64,000 nt of DNA from JAANXG01 sp034520625 (GCA_034520625.1 JAXHNI010000009.1:1-64000); one strand, 5' to 3'. Counted from the stretch's first letter, positions 35,429-44,460 are shown. A program made the numbers and translations. The notes: generated by a model from the letters alone, not told the origin.

Positions 35429-37278
35429 CCTCTTTCTCCTTCGTGTACATGGGCGGAGCGCTCTGCGGTAGCGCTTCGGCCGAGGTAGGCTTCGATCACC
35501 GCAGGATCTTTTCTGATCTCATCGGGCGTTCCGATCGCAATTGTTTCACCCTGATTCAGCACAACGATGCGTTCGCATATGCTGCGCACAAATGTCTGAT
35601 CATGCTCGATCACCAGGAATCCGAATCCGTGGCGTTGCTTCAGTGTTTTGAGTCGCTGCGCCAGATCCGCTGACTCAACATCATTCATGCCGGCGGATGG
35701 CTCATCGAGCAGCAGCACTCCGGGTTCAAGGGCCAGCGCCCTGGCAATCTCAACCCGACGACGCATCCCATACGACAACTCCCCAGCCGCTACGTCCGCC
35801 ACCTCTTGTAGATCCAGTTCGCTCAGCGCTTCGCGTGCGACCGCGTCGGCAGCATCTGCCCTCGACTTTGACAGCGCCGCTACCATTACATTGTCCTTAA
35901 CGGAAAGATGTTCGAATATCCGGATGTTCTGAAAAGTGCGCGCAATTCCAGCAAACGCGATACTGTGTGGAGGCAGCCCGTTGAGCTGTTCGCTGCCCAA
36001 GACCACGTGGCCCGCGTCCGCAGGTAAAACCCCTGAAACAATATTGACCAGCGTCGTCTTGCCGGATCCATTCGGACCAATCAGACCGACCGATTCCCCG
36101 GGATGGATGTCGAAACTGACACCCTTCAGCGCCTGGACACCTTCGAAACTCTTCGATACACCGGCAATCGACAGCACTGCCGCGTCGGCCGATCTCCGCG
36201 CGCGCGCGGCCGGCTCCGCCGGGGCATTCTCCGCGCGGTGTTGCTGCGTTCGATCAACAAAAGCCCCCAACGCTCTGCGCGTGGGCTCACGCCACGCGAT
36301 CAGTCCATGCGGCCGGCGATACATCACAAACAGAATCAGGGCGGCAAGCGTGATCTGCGTCAGACCGAACAGTGGCGGCAGACCGACATCGGCGAGCCAG
36401 TCGGCTCCTTCTATCCTGCGGGTTGTTTCGGAAAGCAGTGTAACCGCCAACGCTCCGGCGATGGCACCGGAAACGGTGGAGATGCCGCCAAGAATACCCA
36501 TGGCAAGCAGCGAGAACATAAAGACGAAGTAGAACTGTTTCGGGCTGATTACCGTCAGATAATGACTGAGCAGCAAGCCCGATCCGGCGATGATTGCCAT
36601 GCTGAGCACCCATGCCGAAACACGAACGCGGAGCACATTCACACCGCAGGACGCGGCGGCAACTTCGTCGTCGCGGCTCGCCTGCAGTTTTACCCCGGTT
36701 GAAGACGCTCGAAACAGCAATGCACCGAGAAGCGTCACCATCAGGTACACGAGCGGCAGTGACACGCCTTTCAGGGATTCGAAACCGAAGAGCGGCTGTA
36801 TCCCGCGGGTCAGATCCTTGGCTCCGACAATCAGGCCATGGATGACTACAAGCACGGCCACAGTCGCAATCGGCACAGTGTCAACCGGAAGCCGACAGAT
36901 TGTCGGCCCGACTATCAGCGCAAGGACCGCGACGACAACGACAACGATGGGTAGCGCGATCTCGAGCGGCAACTGGAGGTCGGCGAGCCACATGGGCAGC
37001 GCCGGAAGAAACTGCGACTTGAGCGCAGGAGACAGCGTCAGGTACGCCCCGAAGTACGCGCCGAGCGCCATGAAGCCGACATGCGCGAACGACAAAAGGC
37101 CGCTGAAGCCGATAAAGACGGTCAGCGAGATGACCGCGCTGAGATTGATGAGAAACAACACCACGACGCGCTCGCTGGTGTCGCCGAGAACAAGCTTGGC
37201 CCCGAGCACCAGGATGGCAACTAGTCCGCCCAGAATCGCGAAGTCGCGCAACGCGATACGAGCAGTGGTGTGACCCAT
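35425..37278 (-). CDS. Fused ABC permease-ATPase (LivM-LivG)
   Basis: A 617-residue single chain. Residues 1-330 are a LivM-type permease with about nine membrane helices (GFSGLLSFAHVGFMALGAYF is the family motif); after a charged linker the last 255 residues are a LivG-type ATPase (Walker A GPNGSGKTTL, signature LSYGMRRRVEIA, Walker B LLLDEPSAGMND). LivM-LivG fusions exist but most operons keep them apart. The start is set at the ATG at 37278 behind GGGGGAG; the longer frame to 37350 has no ribosome site. First gene of the five-gene importer operon. Intact. Confidence 0.9.
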   Translation of the reverse strand: MGHTTARIALRDFAILGGLVAILVLGAKLVLGDTSERVVVLFLINLSAVISLTVFIGFSGLLSFAHVGFMALGAYFGAYLTLSPALKSQFLPALPMWLADLQLPLEIALPIVVVVVAVLALIVGPTICRLPVDTVPIATVAVLVVIHGLIVGAKDLTRGIQPLFGFESLKGVSLPLVYLMVTLLGALLFRASSTGVKLQASRDDEVAAASCGVNVLRVRVSAWVLSMAIIAGSGLLLSHYLTVISPKQFYFVFMFSLLAMGILGGISTVSGAIAGALAVTLLSETTRRIEGADWLADVGLPPLFGLTQITLAALILFVMYRRPHGLIAWREPTRRALGAFVDRTQQHRAENAPAEPAARARRSADAAVLSIAGVSKSFEGVQALKGVSFDIHPGESVGLIGPNGSGKTTLVNIVSGVLPADAGHVVLGSEQLNGLPPHSIAFAGIARTFQNIRIFEHLSVKDNVMVAALSKSRADAADAVAREALSELDLQEVADVAAGELSYGMRRRVEIARALALEPGVLLLDEPSAGMNDVESADLAQRLKTLKQRHGFGFLVIEHDQTFVRSICERIVVLNQGETIAIGTPDEIRKDPAVIEAYLGRSATAERSAHVHEGERG

Positions 37279-37562
37279 CGCAATCTCCCCCGTGGCATGG
37301 CGCCACCGCATGGAAGGAAAAGACTGCGATAAACACGCGCGGGTTGTCAATATCGTTTCAGTTCAAATTGTTTCTGCAACAGTGAAACTATTCAATCACG
37401 CGGCTCGACAGAGATTCTCGACACGGCTGGCCGGGTCGATACCGTCCGGGCTTTGGAATCCGGTGATAGTGCTATTGGTGAGTGCCCATGCCACGGTTGT
37501 GGATCAGCAGTGCCTCCGTCCCCTTCTCTAAAACCAACGCCGGCGGTCCCCGCTTCAGGTAA
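37279..37562. other. Intergenic region with promoter-like AT stretch and a family A half-repeat
   Basis: Upstream of the importer operon the sequence is locally AT-rich (GTTTCAGTTCAAATTGTTTC near 37350-37369), where the promoter should lie. At 37511-37535 GCCTCCGTCCCCTTCTC is half of a family A repeat. No gene recognised. Confidence 0.5.
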
Positions 37563-38850
37563 CTACTCAGCGTTGATCACCGCCTGACGGTCGTCGTCGC
37601 GCACGTAGACCAGGTTCTCGGGGGCGAACAGGCGGCGGGCGGCACGGTGCAGCGCCTGCGGCGTGAGGATGGCGAGCTGGAATTCATCGTTCACGAAACG
37701 GCTGTGGTGGTCGTAGTCCGGCAGCGAACCGATGTAGTAGTCGGCAAAGCCCTCATTGGTCTCTACCGACCGCGCCCAGTGGCGCAGCAGGGAGAGCTGC
37801 GCGGTGTGGAACTCCTCCTCTGGCAGCGGCGCCTCGGTCAAACGGGCGACCAGCGCCTCGATCTGGTCCAGGGCTTCGCGTTGATCATTCGTCTCAGTTT
37901 CCGCCTCGATGGAGAATATGCCCCAGTCCGCCTCAACGTATAGACCGGCATCGGGCGTATAGGTCAGAGCGGTATCCAGCCTCAGGCGCTCGTAGAGCCA
38001 GTTGTCGAGCAGGTGCTCCAGCAGGGCGTGGGCGTAGTAGTCGTCGCCGATGAATCCGTCGGTGAGTGCCAGCACGGCAACCAGGGGCTCGTCGGCATAG
38101 CCGGTGTACTCGCGCTCGTGGAAGCGGTCGGGGACGGGGTCGGCCGGCCCGGCGGTCTCGCCAGCGGGCGACGTCGGCCAGCGCATTGCGGGCGCCGCTG
38201 GCCAGGCGGCCGCCGGCGAGGGATTCAGACTCCACGGGACCGGGTTCGCCGCCCTCCTCGCGGTAGATGACTTTCTGCGTTGTCAGAAAGGAATGCGGCT
38301 CCAGCTCGGCCCGGGTCAGCATGTCGGCAAAGAGGTCGAGCGCCGCCAACGCGGTATCGCTGAACACGTCCAGCTCGTAGACCGTTTCCGTGGGGCCGGT
38401 CACCGCATTGCTGGACGCCCCCAGCTCGAAGAAGCGGCGCTGGAGGTCCTGTTCCGTCATCTCGGGAATCGCATCGAAGAGCATGTACTCGAGAAAGTGG
38501 GGCACGTGCCGCTCGCCGCACTCGTAATGCCCCATGCCGAGACCGACCCGCACACGCACGGAAACGGTCGGCAGCCCGGCGCGTTGTTTCAGGATCAGCC
38601 GCAGGCCGTTGGCATAGCGAATGACTTCGGGGTCGTAGATGCCCGGCACCGAGTAGGCACCCTGCTCCACCGCCTCGATCAGGTCGGAGCGCGCGGACGC
38701 GGCGCCGGGAACGAGGGCACCGCCGAGCGCCGCGATGCCGATCAGCGCCGCGATGGCTTTGCGGACGCGGTGCCGGGCGGGGCCGCGCGCGGTCAATGCT
38801 GCGCTGCCTCCATCAGCTCCCGGCTGTCGCGGTGGGATGATTCCGGCCAT
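37563..38850 (-). pseudogene. M16 (insulinase-like) peptidase homologue, frameshifted and with altered zinc site
   Basis: A signal peptide region (IAALIGIAALGGALVPGAAS) is followed by an M16 domain: YANGLRLILKQ, then HVPHFLEYMLFDAIPEMTEQ. The zinc motif HxxEH reads HFLEY, so the second His is Tyr. The frame shifts near 38140-38190: before it EEGGEPGPVESESLAGG, after it FHEREYTGYADEPLVAVLAL and the C-terminal half to 37563. Normal length would be about 425 residues. The start ATG at 38850 follows AGGAGC. Some M16 chains are naturally inactive partners, so Tyr alone does not prove loss, but with the frameshift I treat it as broken. Confidence 0.7.
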
Positions 38851-38916
38851 CTTGGTTCCATGCTCCTTTGTATGTCGACAAGCATAGCAGCTCGCGGAAA
38901 CGCCATAGTGGGACAA

Positions 38917-38968
38917 GAGAAAAAGGGCACGGAGGGAATTAACTTTAATCCCTCCGTCTCCTTTTCCT
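38917..38968. repeat. Family A palindromic repeat
   Basis: GAGAAAAAGGGCACGGAGGG is followed by AATTAACTTTAAT and CCCTCCGTCTCCTTTTCCTC. It lies between the divergent M16 and AAA genes, 66 bp upstream of both starts. Confidence 0.8.
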
Positions 38969-39033
38969 CCCATCGCGACAGGAATTGTCGCAGTCGCATG
39001 TTCTGCTGCGCGCCCTTTCACCAGGAGGCACCC

Positions 39034-40733
39034 ATGCTGAACGAGATTCTGTTGGCCCCGGGCAATGCAGTGGACACCGAGGAGTCGAGCGGACCGCACG
39101 CCGGGGCCGGCGACGGGTTCCGGCAGGAATCACGGGCGTTGAAATACCTCGCCGCCGTATGGGCCTTGAGAATGATCCGGCGCCGGCCCGCCCTGTTTCG
39201 CTCCCGGGCCGGTTTCGCCGACGAGCACCAGGTACTGGCGTTGACCGGGCTGCCGGAATCGCTCATCGGCACGAAGTCCAGCCGCCGGATCGTGGGCGTC
39301 ATCCGCGAGCGGCTGGAGAAGCTGGAGGCGGCGCCGGTGCCGCTGGCGGGCCCGCTGTTCGAGAACACCGCGGAGTTGTCGGCGCGGCTGCAGCTTGAGC
39401 CCGCCGAGACCGCGTTGCTGCTTTTCGCCGTGGTGCTGCGAGGCAGCGAGGGACTGGACAGCATTTTCGACGCCCTGGGGAACGTGACCAAGCGCGAGAT
39501 GATCCTGGAGCTGTCGAACGCCCTGGGGTACTCGCCGGAGGCGGTGCGCCGCGCCCTGTCGCGGGAGGCGGTGCTGGCGAGCGCGGGCGTGCTTTGGGTC
39601 GACACGGGAAGCTGCGCCAGAATCGGCCGCAAGCTGGACTGCTGGAAGGCCTGGCGGACGAGCTGAGCACCGCAAGGGGCAACATCGGCCGGGTTTTCGA
39701 GCAGTACTTCGCCGCGGCGCCGGCAGCCGGGCTGGGCGCGGCGGACTTCGAGCACCAGGCCGCGGACTGGCGCTGTGTGGAGACCCTGCTCCGGGACGGC
39801 CTGGCGAACGAGCGATGCGGCGTCAACGTGCTGCTGTACGGCGCGCCCGGCGTGGGCAAGATGGAGCTGGTGCGGGCCATGGGGGCGGCGCTCGAGGCAT
39901 CGGTCTTCGAGATCGTCAACGAACGGGAGGATCAACAGACGGACCGCTTGCGGGCTTATTGCCTGGCCCAGGAAACCCTAAAACGGCGCGGGGGCTGCCT
40001 GGTGCTGTTCGACGAGGTGGAGGACGTGTTTCCCGTCACTGCGCATTCCCTGTTCGGAATGATGCGCGTCTCCGGCCGCAACAAGGCCTGGACCAACCAG
40101 CTCCTCGAGAGCAATCCGGTACCGGCCGTCTGGCTGACGAACACGGTCCAGCCCATCGACCCGGCGTTCCTCCGCCGCTTCGACTACGTGGCGGAGATGT
40201 CGCCGCCGCCGACGCCGGTACGCGAGCGCCTGGTGCGGGAGCAGTTGAAGGGTCTGGACGTGGAGGCCGGTTGGGTGCGGCGGATGGCGGCCCGGGAGCG
40301 GTTGGTGCCCTCGCAGATTGAGCGGGCGGGTCGGCTTGCGCGGCTCGCCGCCAACGAAGGCACGGCGCCGGAACGGGTGTTCGAGCGCGCGGTGGAGAAC
40401 ACGCAGCGGGCCATGGGGCTGCCCTGGCAGCCGTCGCCCGGGATTGAGGAGGCCGAACGGTTCGATTTCGGTTTCGTGAACAGCGACGTGGACCTGGAAG
40501 GTATCACCCGCGGCCTGCAGCGCGGGCGGGCCGGACGCATTGCGCTATATGGCCCGCCGGGCACCGGCAAGAGCCTGTTCGCCCGCCATCTTGCGGCGCA
40601 ACTGGCACTACCACTGGTCCGCAAGCGCGCCTCGGACTTGTTGTCGCGGAGATCAATGGGGTCAGACTCGATTGAAATTTCAAGCAACAGCCGCTCACCA
40701 GACCAATCGAGTCTGACCCCATTGATCCATTGA
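39034..40733 (+). pseudogene. Two-module AAA ATPase, frameshifted and cut off by a repeat
   Basis: The start ATG at 39034 follows CCAGGAGGCACCC. The N-terminal 200 residues are helical; the frame then shifts near 39639, where GACTGCTGG should read GACCTGCTGG (a lost C), joining GRKLD to LLEGLADELS. The first AAA module has VLLYGAPGVGKMELVRAMG (Walker A, with Met after GK where Thr or Ser is usual), LVLFDEVEDVF and arginine-finger-like FLRRFDYV. The second begins ALYGPPGTGKSLFARHLAAQ but stops after KRASDLLSR, where a family B repeat supplies the last 22 codons. The rest of the second module is gone. Cdc48-like two-module ATPases of unknown role fit best. Confidence 0.75.
40651..40727. repeat. 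Family B palindromic repeat inside the AAA gene
   Basis: The arms GATCAATGGGGTCAGACTCG (and ATTG) and their perfect reverse complement, 24 bp each, flank about 29 bp. The left arm begins within the coding frame of the ATPase, right after the SDLLS motif, so the element marks the break point of that gene. Confidence 0.85.
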
Positions 40734-40742
40734 TTTAGCGTT

Positions 40743-40761
40743 CAATCCCTCCGTCCCCTCT
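40743..40761. repeat. Family A half-repeat
   Basis: CAATCCCTCCGTCCCCTCTT is one arm of family A, just after the family B element and just before the end of the GFA gene. The other arm is missing, as if the intervening DNA was deleted between repeats. Confidence 0.6.
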
Positions 40762-40766
40762 TATAC

Positions 40767-41210
40767 TCAGCCCGTGACCGGCGGAAGCCGCCAGCGCTCG
40801 CTGATTTCCATGCCCGCGCTCTGGTCCGGTCCCGATTCGATTTGGTAGTAGTCGCCCGCCTCCGCGGTGCCGATATGCTCCGTCAGGCGCAGGCCGGTCG
40901 GCGCGTCGAGCGCGCCCCCGGCGATGGATACACGCCCTGAATCATCCGGCTGGAAGAACAGGCTGCTGCCGCACTCGCCACAGAAGCCGCGCCGCGCGAA
41001 ATCCGACGACCTGAACCACTTCAGGCCGGCGTCCGCGATCATCTTCAGGTCGCGCTCGTAAACCTGGGTCGAGGCCCAGTAGTGTCCCGAGGTTCGGCGG
41101 CAGGTATTGCAGTGGCAGGCGATCACCGGGCGCGCCGGTCCGTCGAATTCGAACCTCACGGCACCGCATGCACACGCGCCGGTCCCCTTCACCGTTATCT
41201 GCTCAGACAT
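40767..41210 (-). CDS. GFA family (glutathione-dependent formaldehyde-activating-like) protein
   Basis: A 147-residue zinc protein with the Cys-rich GFA pattern: GACACGAVRFEF, IACHCNTCRRTSGHYWAS and RRGFCGECGSSLFFQ. Members bind zinc in two sites; a role in spontaneous formaldehyde-glutathione adduct formation is proposed for one subgroup, but most are uncharacterised. The start is the ATG at 41210; a longer frame upstream reads only the family B repeat and is not real. Intact. Confidence 0.85.
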   Translation of the reverse strand: MSEQITVKGTGACACGAVRFEFDGPARPVIACHCNTCRRTSGHYWASTQVYERDLKMIADAGLKWFRSSDFARRGFCGECGSSLFFQPDDSGRVSIAGGALDAPTGLRLTEHIGTAEAGDYYQIESGPDQSAGMEISERWRLPPVTG

Positions 41211-41302
41211 CTCGCTTCTCACTGTAGTTGGAAAGTTTCCGACCATTGTGGGCAAGACAGGAAGCCGCCGCAAACAAGAAAAATTGCGGGTTCGGAAAAG
41301 AT

Positions 41303-41375
41303 TCAATGGGGTCAGACTCGATTGAAATCTCAAGCAACAGCCGCTCACAGGATCAATCGAGTCTGACCCCATTGA
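41303..41375. repeat. Family B palindromic repeat
   Basis: TCAATGGGGTCAGACTCGATTG and its perfect reverse complement flank a 29-base spacer nearly identical to that of the copy at 40651 (AAATCTCAAGCAACAGCCGC versus AAATTTCAAGCAACAGCCGC). Head-to-tail with the first copy around the GFA gene. Confidence 0.88.
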
Positions 41376-41395
41376 TAATGTCGATCGGGCGAGAG

Positions 41396-41420
41396 AAATG
41401 GGGTCTGTCCCCGTTTTAGT
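41396..41420. repeat. Family C short hairpin (terminator-like)
   Basis: AAATGGGGTCTGTCCCCGTT is a short GGGG/CCCC hairpin followed by a T-rich stretch. The same sequence follows the fumarase gene at 48243. Here it is 22 bp past the stop of copB and could terminate the minus-strand cop operon if read from the other strand. Confidence 0.6.
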
Positions 41421-41441
41421 TAAATCCCGTGTCCATACGCT

Positions 41442-42185
41442 CTAGAACATGAGCCGTGCGCCGACCACCGCAAACCAGTCTTCGGTGCTGCCGCCGGCGC
41501 TCCTGGCCAGGTCCGCCGTGTCGCCGTATTTGCGCTCGTAAACCACGCCAATATAGGGGGAAAAGGTACGGTCGATCAGATCGTAGCTCAGGCGCAGTCC
41601 GACTTCGGTGGTGTTGAGACCCTTGCCGACGCCAATCTCCCGGTCCTCGGAAAACGCCAACAGGCTTTCAATAGTGGCCGAGACGATCCAGTAGTTGGTA
41701 ATCAGCAGCTCGTACTCCGCCTCGAAGTCCAGCGAGGCGTCGCCTTCATCGCTGAGGTAGAGATTGGTGTCCACCTCGAACCAGTAGGGTGCCAGGCCGG
41801 TCAGCCCGAGCACGGCGTATACGCGGTCCGGCCCTTCCGGGGTGTCGATACGGACGCCGGCCTTGGCGTCCCAGAAGTCGCTCACCGGCGTCTGGGCGAC
41901 GAACTGGTTCTCCAGGGTTTCCCAGGCATTTTCGGCTTCTTCCCATTCACCCTCGAACAGCCAGTGGAGCTCGAGCTCATCGGTGCCGTAGAAGGCACCG
42001 CCCTCGATAACCCCCAGTTCCTCGTCCGAGTCACTGAAGCGGTACTCCAGCTTTTCCGCGGACACGCCCCAGAAAGTCCTGGAGGTCTGTGTCGCCTTGG
42101 CGGGGTCCTCCTGGGCGAGCGCCGGCGCAGCCATCGCCGTCGCGGCCAGGGCAAGGCCGCACAGGGATGCCGGTAGACGACTCAT
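41442..42185 (-). CDS. copB: CopB-type outer-membrane copper resistance protein
   Basis: A 247-residue protein with a Sec signal peptide (LCGLALAATAMAAPALA) and a CopB/PcoB beta-barrel domain: EKLEYRFSDSDEELGVIEGG, DFWDAKAGVRIDTPEGPDRV, YWFEVDTNLYLSDEGDASLD, and a C-terminal VVGARLMF ending in Phe as barrel proteins do. It lacks the long Met/His-rich N-terminal region of larger CopB proteins. Its start overlaps the copA stop by 4 bp. It exports or sequesters copper at the outer membrane. Intact; last gene of the cop operon. Confidence 0.88.
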   Translation of the reverse strand: MSRLPASLCGLALAATAMAAPALAQEDPAKATQTSRTFWGVSAEKLEYRFSDSDEELGVIEGGAFYGTDELELHWLFEGEWEEAENAWETLENQFVAQTPVSDFWDAKAGVRIDTPEGPDRVYAVLGLTGLAPYWFEVDTNLYLSDEGDASLDFEAEYELLITNYWIVSATIESLLAFSEDREIGVGKGLNTTEVGLRLSYDLIDRTFSPYIGVVYERKYGDTADLARSAGGSTEDWFAVVGARLMF

Positions 42186-43864
42186 GATTCACCTCCCTGC
42201 CGGCCGCTTTGCCTGCCATCGGTCACAGCGCTGTCCGGCCCGCCCTCGACCACGATCTTGCGGAACATGCCGGCGGCGGCGTGATAGGACAGGTGGCAGT
42301 GGAACGCCCACTCTCCGGGGGCGTCCACCTCGGTTTCCATGTAGACGGTGGTGGCCGGAGCCACGCTGACCACGTGCTTGAGGGGGTTCCACTTGCCCTC
42401 GCCCACGTCCAGGATCGACCACATGCCGTGCAGGTGCATCGGGTGGGTCATCATGGTCTCGTTCACGAACTTGAAGCGCACCCGCTCACCGTATTGCAGC
42501 ACCACGGGGTCGGCATCCTGGTACTTGATGCCGTTGATGCTCCACTCATAACGCTCCATGTTGCCGGTAAGGCGGAGCTCGATTTCGCGGGTCGGCTCGC
42601 GGTACTCATACAGCGGCTTCTGGGCCTTCAGGTCTGCGTAGGACAGGAATTTCCCGCCGTCGCTGGCGGTGGGTATCAGCCCGCTGCCGGCGGCGTAGAA
42701 CGGGTCTTCCGGCAGGTCATCCCCGTCGTCGTGTTCCATGCCGCCGTGACCCATGGCGCTGTGGTCCATTCCCGCCATGTCGTCGTCGTTCATGCCGCCC
42801 TGGCCCATGTCGCCGTGATCCATGTGCCCGCCCATGTCCGCCATAGTCAGCAGCGGCGCGTCGCGCAGCGCCGGCACCTCTGCCGTCATGCCTGCTTCCG
42901 GCGCCAGGGTGCCCCGGGCATACCCCGAGCGGCCCATGGATTCGGCAAAGACGGTGTAGGCTTTTTCCTCCTTGATATGCACGATCACGTCGTAGGTTTC
43001 CGCCACGCCGATGCGGAACTCGTCCACGTTGACCGGCTGCACGTTGTTGCCGTCGGCCTGCACCACCGTCATTGCCAGCCCGGGAATACGGATGTCGAAA
43101 TAGGTCATGGCGGAGGAGTTGATGAAGCGCAGGCGAATCCGCTCACCCGGCTCGAACAGGCCGGTCCAGTTCTGCTCCGGGCCCTTGCCGTTGATCAGCC
43201 CGGTGAAGCCCTGCACGTCCTCGATATCCGCCTTCATCATGCGCATGTCGCCCCACATCAGCCGGTCCTTCAGAGCCCCCCGGAAACCCCGCTCACGGGA
43301 TTCGGCGAAGAAGTCGCCCAGCGTCTGCTGCTGGCGGTTGTAGTAGTCGGCGGACATCTTCAGGTTGCGCATGATGCGGTCGCCCGAGTGAGGGTGCTTG
43401 TCGGTAAGCTGGACGACGTATTCCCGGTCGTAGCGGAAGGGCTCGCGGCCCTCGGGCTCGATCACGATGGCGCCGTAGGCGCCGTTCGGCTCCTGGAAGC
43501 CGGAGTGACTGTGGAACCAGTAGGTTCCCGACTGCACGATCGGGAAACGGTAGGTGAAGGTCTCCCCCGGCTTGATGCCGGGGAAACTGATGCCCGGCAC
43601 GCCGTCCTGCTCGAACGGCAGGATCAGGCCGTGCCAGTGGATGGAGGTCATCTCATCCAGGTTGTTGGTGACATTGATGGTCACCTCTTCGCCTTCCTTG
43701 AAACGCAGCACCGGCCCCGGGGAGGCACCGTTGTACCCGATGCCCGACTTGACGAAGTCGCCGGTGTCGATCCGGACGCGGTCGACGGTAATATCGTACT
43801 CGCCGGCGTTGGCCGCCAGAGAGGCGAAACCGGCAAGCATGGCAACGAGCATCGATTTCTTCAT
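42182..43864 (-). CDS. copA: CopA multicopper oxidase
   Basis: A 560-residue periplasmic oxidase. All four copper-binding blocks are present: TSIHWHGLILP, TYWFHSHSGFQ, THPMHLHGMWS and AFHCHLSYHAAAGM (T1 Cys and His). A Met/His-rich loop (GGHMDHGDMGQGGM, then MAGMDHSAMGHGGM, about residues 345-380) binds Cu(I). It oxidises Cu(I) to less toxic Cu(II). The signal peptide MKKSMLVAMLAGFASLAANA is Sec-like; CopA usually has a twin-arginine signal, so this would have to acquire copper after export. Start ATG at 43864. Between the cupredoxin and copB genes in one operon. Intact. Confidence 0.92.
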   Translation of the reverse strand: MKKSMLVAMLAGFASLAANAGEYDITVDRVRIDTGDFVKSGIGYNGASPGPVLRFKEGEEVTINVTNNLDEMTSIHWHGLILPFEQDGVPGISFPGIKPGETFTYRFPIVQSGTYWFHSHSGFQEPNGAYGAIVIEPEGREPFRYDREYVVQLTDKHPHSGDRIMRNLKMSADYYNRQQQTLGDFFAESRERGFRGALKDRLMWGDMRMMKADIEDVQGFTGLINGKGPEQNWTGLFEPGERIRLRFINSSAMTYFDIRIPGLAMTVVQADGNNVQPVNVDEFRIGVAETYDVIVHIKEEKAYTVFAESMGRSGYARGTLAPEAGMTAEVPALRDAPLLTMADMGGHMDHGDMGQGGMNDDDMAGMDHSAMGHGGMEHDDGDDLPEDPFYAAGSGLIPTASDGGKFLSYADLKAQKPLYEYREPTREIELRLTGNMERYEWSINGIKYQDADPVVLQYGERVRFKFVNETMMTHPMHLHGMWSILDVGEGKWNPLKHVVSVAPATTVYMETEVDAPGEWAFHCHLSYHAAAGMFRKIVVEGGPDSAVTDGRQSGRQGGES

Positions 43865-43877
43865 GGAATAAGCCTGC

Positions 43878-44402
43878 TCATTCGAACTCGATATCGCCGT
43901 ACATGCCGGCCTGGTAGTGGCCCGGCACGTTGCAGGCAAACTCAAGGTCGGCGGCTTCGGTGAACGTCCAGATGATCTCTTTCGTCTCGCCCGGCTCCAT
44001 CAGCACGCTGTTGGTGTGGTCGTGTTTCATGGAATGGCCGTCGCCCATGTCCATGGCCATCATGTCGTGGTCGATGTGGTCGCCGTTGATGACGCCGTGC
44101 TCCACCATCATCTGCATTTCTTCCTGGTGTGCCTCGTGCATGGCCGCGGTGCCGATGTTGAACTCGTGTACCAGGGCGCCCTCGTTTTTTACCCGGAAGC
44201 GGATGGTTTCGCCGGGCCTGACGGAGATGACCTCGGGCTCGAAGTAGTTGTCCAGCATAGTCACCTCGATGGTGCGGGTGACGTTCCCGGCCTGGCCGGG
44301 CTCGCCATAGTGGCCGCCGGCGTGCTCGCCGGCGGCGTGAACGCCTGCCGGGAGGACCATCGCGACAGCGGTCAGTAGTACCTTCCTGAGTATCGGATTC
44401 AT
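43878..44402 (-). CDS. Cupredoxin-like copper-binding protein (CopI-like)
   Basis: A 174-residue periplasmic protein: signal peptide LLTAVAMVLPAGVHA, then a plastocyanin/azurin fold (TIEVTMLDNYFEPEVISVRP, RFRVKNEGALVHEFNIG) ending with ADLEFACNVPGHYQAGMYG, which gives the T1 copper ligands Cys, His and Met. A Met/His-rich insertion (MMVEHGVINGDHIDHDMMAM) adds further copper sites. It probably buffers periplasmic copper or passes electrons to CopA. First gene of the cop operon, 13 bp before copA. Start ATG at 44402. Intact. Confidence 0.88.
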   Translation of the reverse strand: MNPILRKVLLTAVAMVLPAGVHAAGEHAGGHYGEPGQAGNVTRTIEVTMLDNYFEPEVISVRPGETIRFRVKNEGALVHEFNIGTAAMHEAHQEEMQMMVEHGVINGDHIDHDMMAMDMGDGHSMKHDHTNSVLMEPGETKEIIWTFTEAADLEFACNVPGHYQAGMYGDIEFE

Positions 44403-44460
44403 CGGTTTCTCCAAAATATGAATTGTTCGGCCAGAATTGCTCCGTAGTGTGCCGTGGCAA

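Noticed and set aside
35425..37350. A 24-residue longer LivM-LivG start
   Set aside because: The upstream frame lacks a ribosome site and membrane-like sequence, while the ATG at 37278 has GGGGGAG at the right distance.
41211..41372. An N-terminal extension of the GFA protein
   Set aside because: It is a translation of the family B repeat (MGSDSIDPVSG) and the linker; the ATG at 41210 gives the normal family start.
42209..43963. A 584-residue open frame on the plus strand, rich in His and Val
   Set aside because: Antisense shadow of copA; the His richness comes from complementing the copper-site codons.
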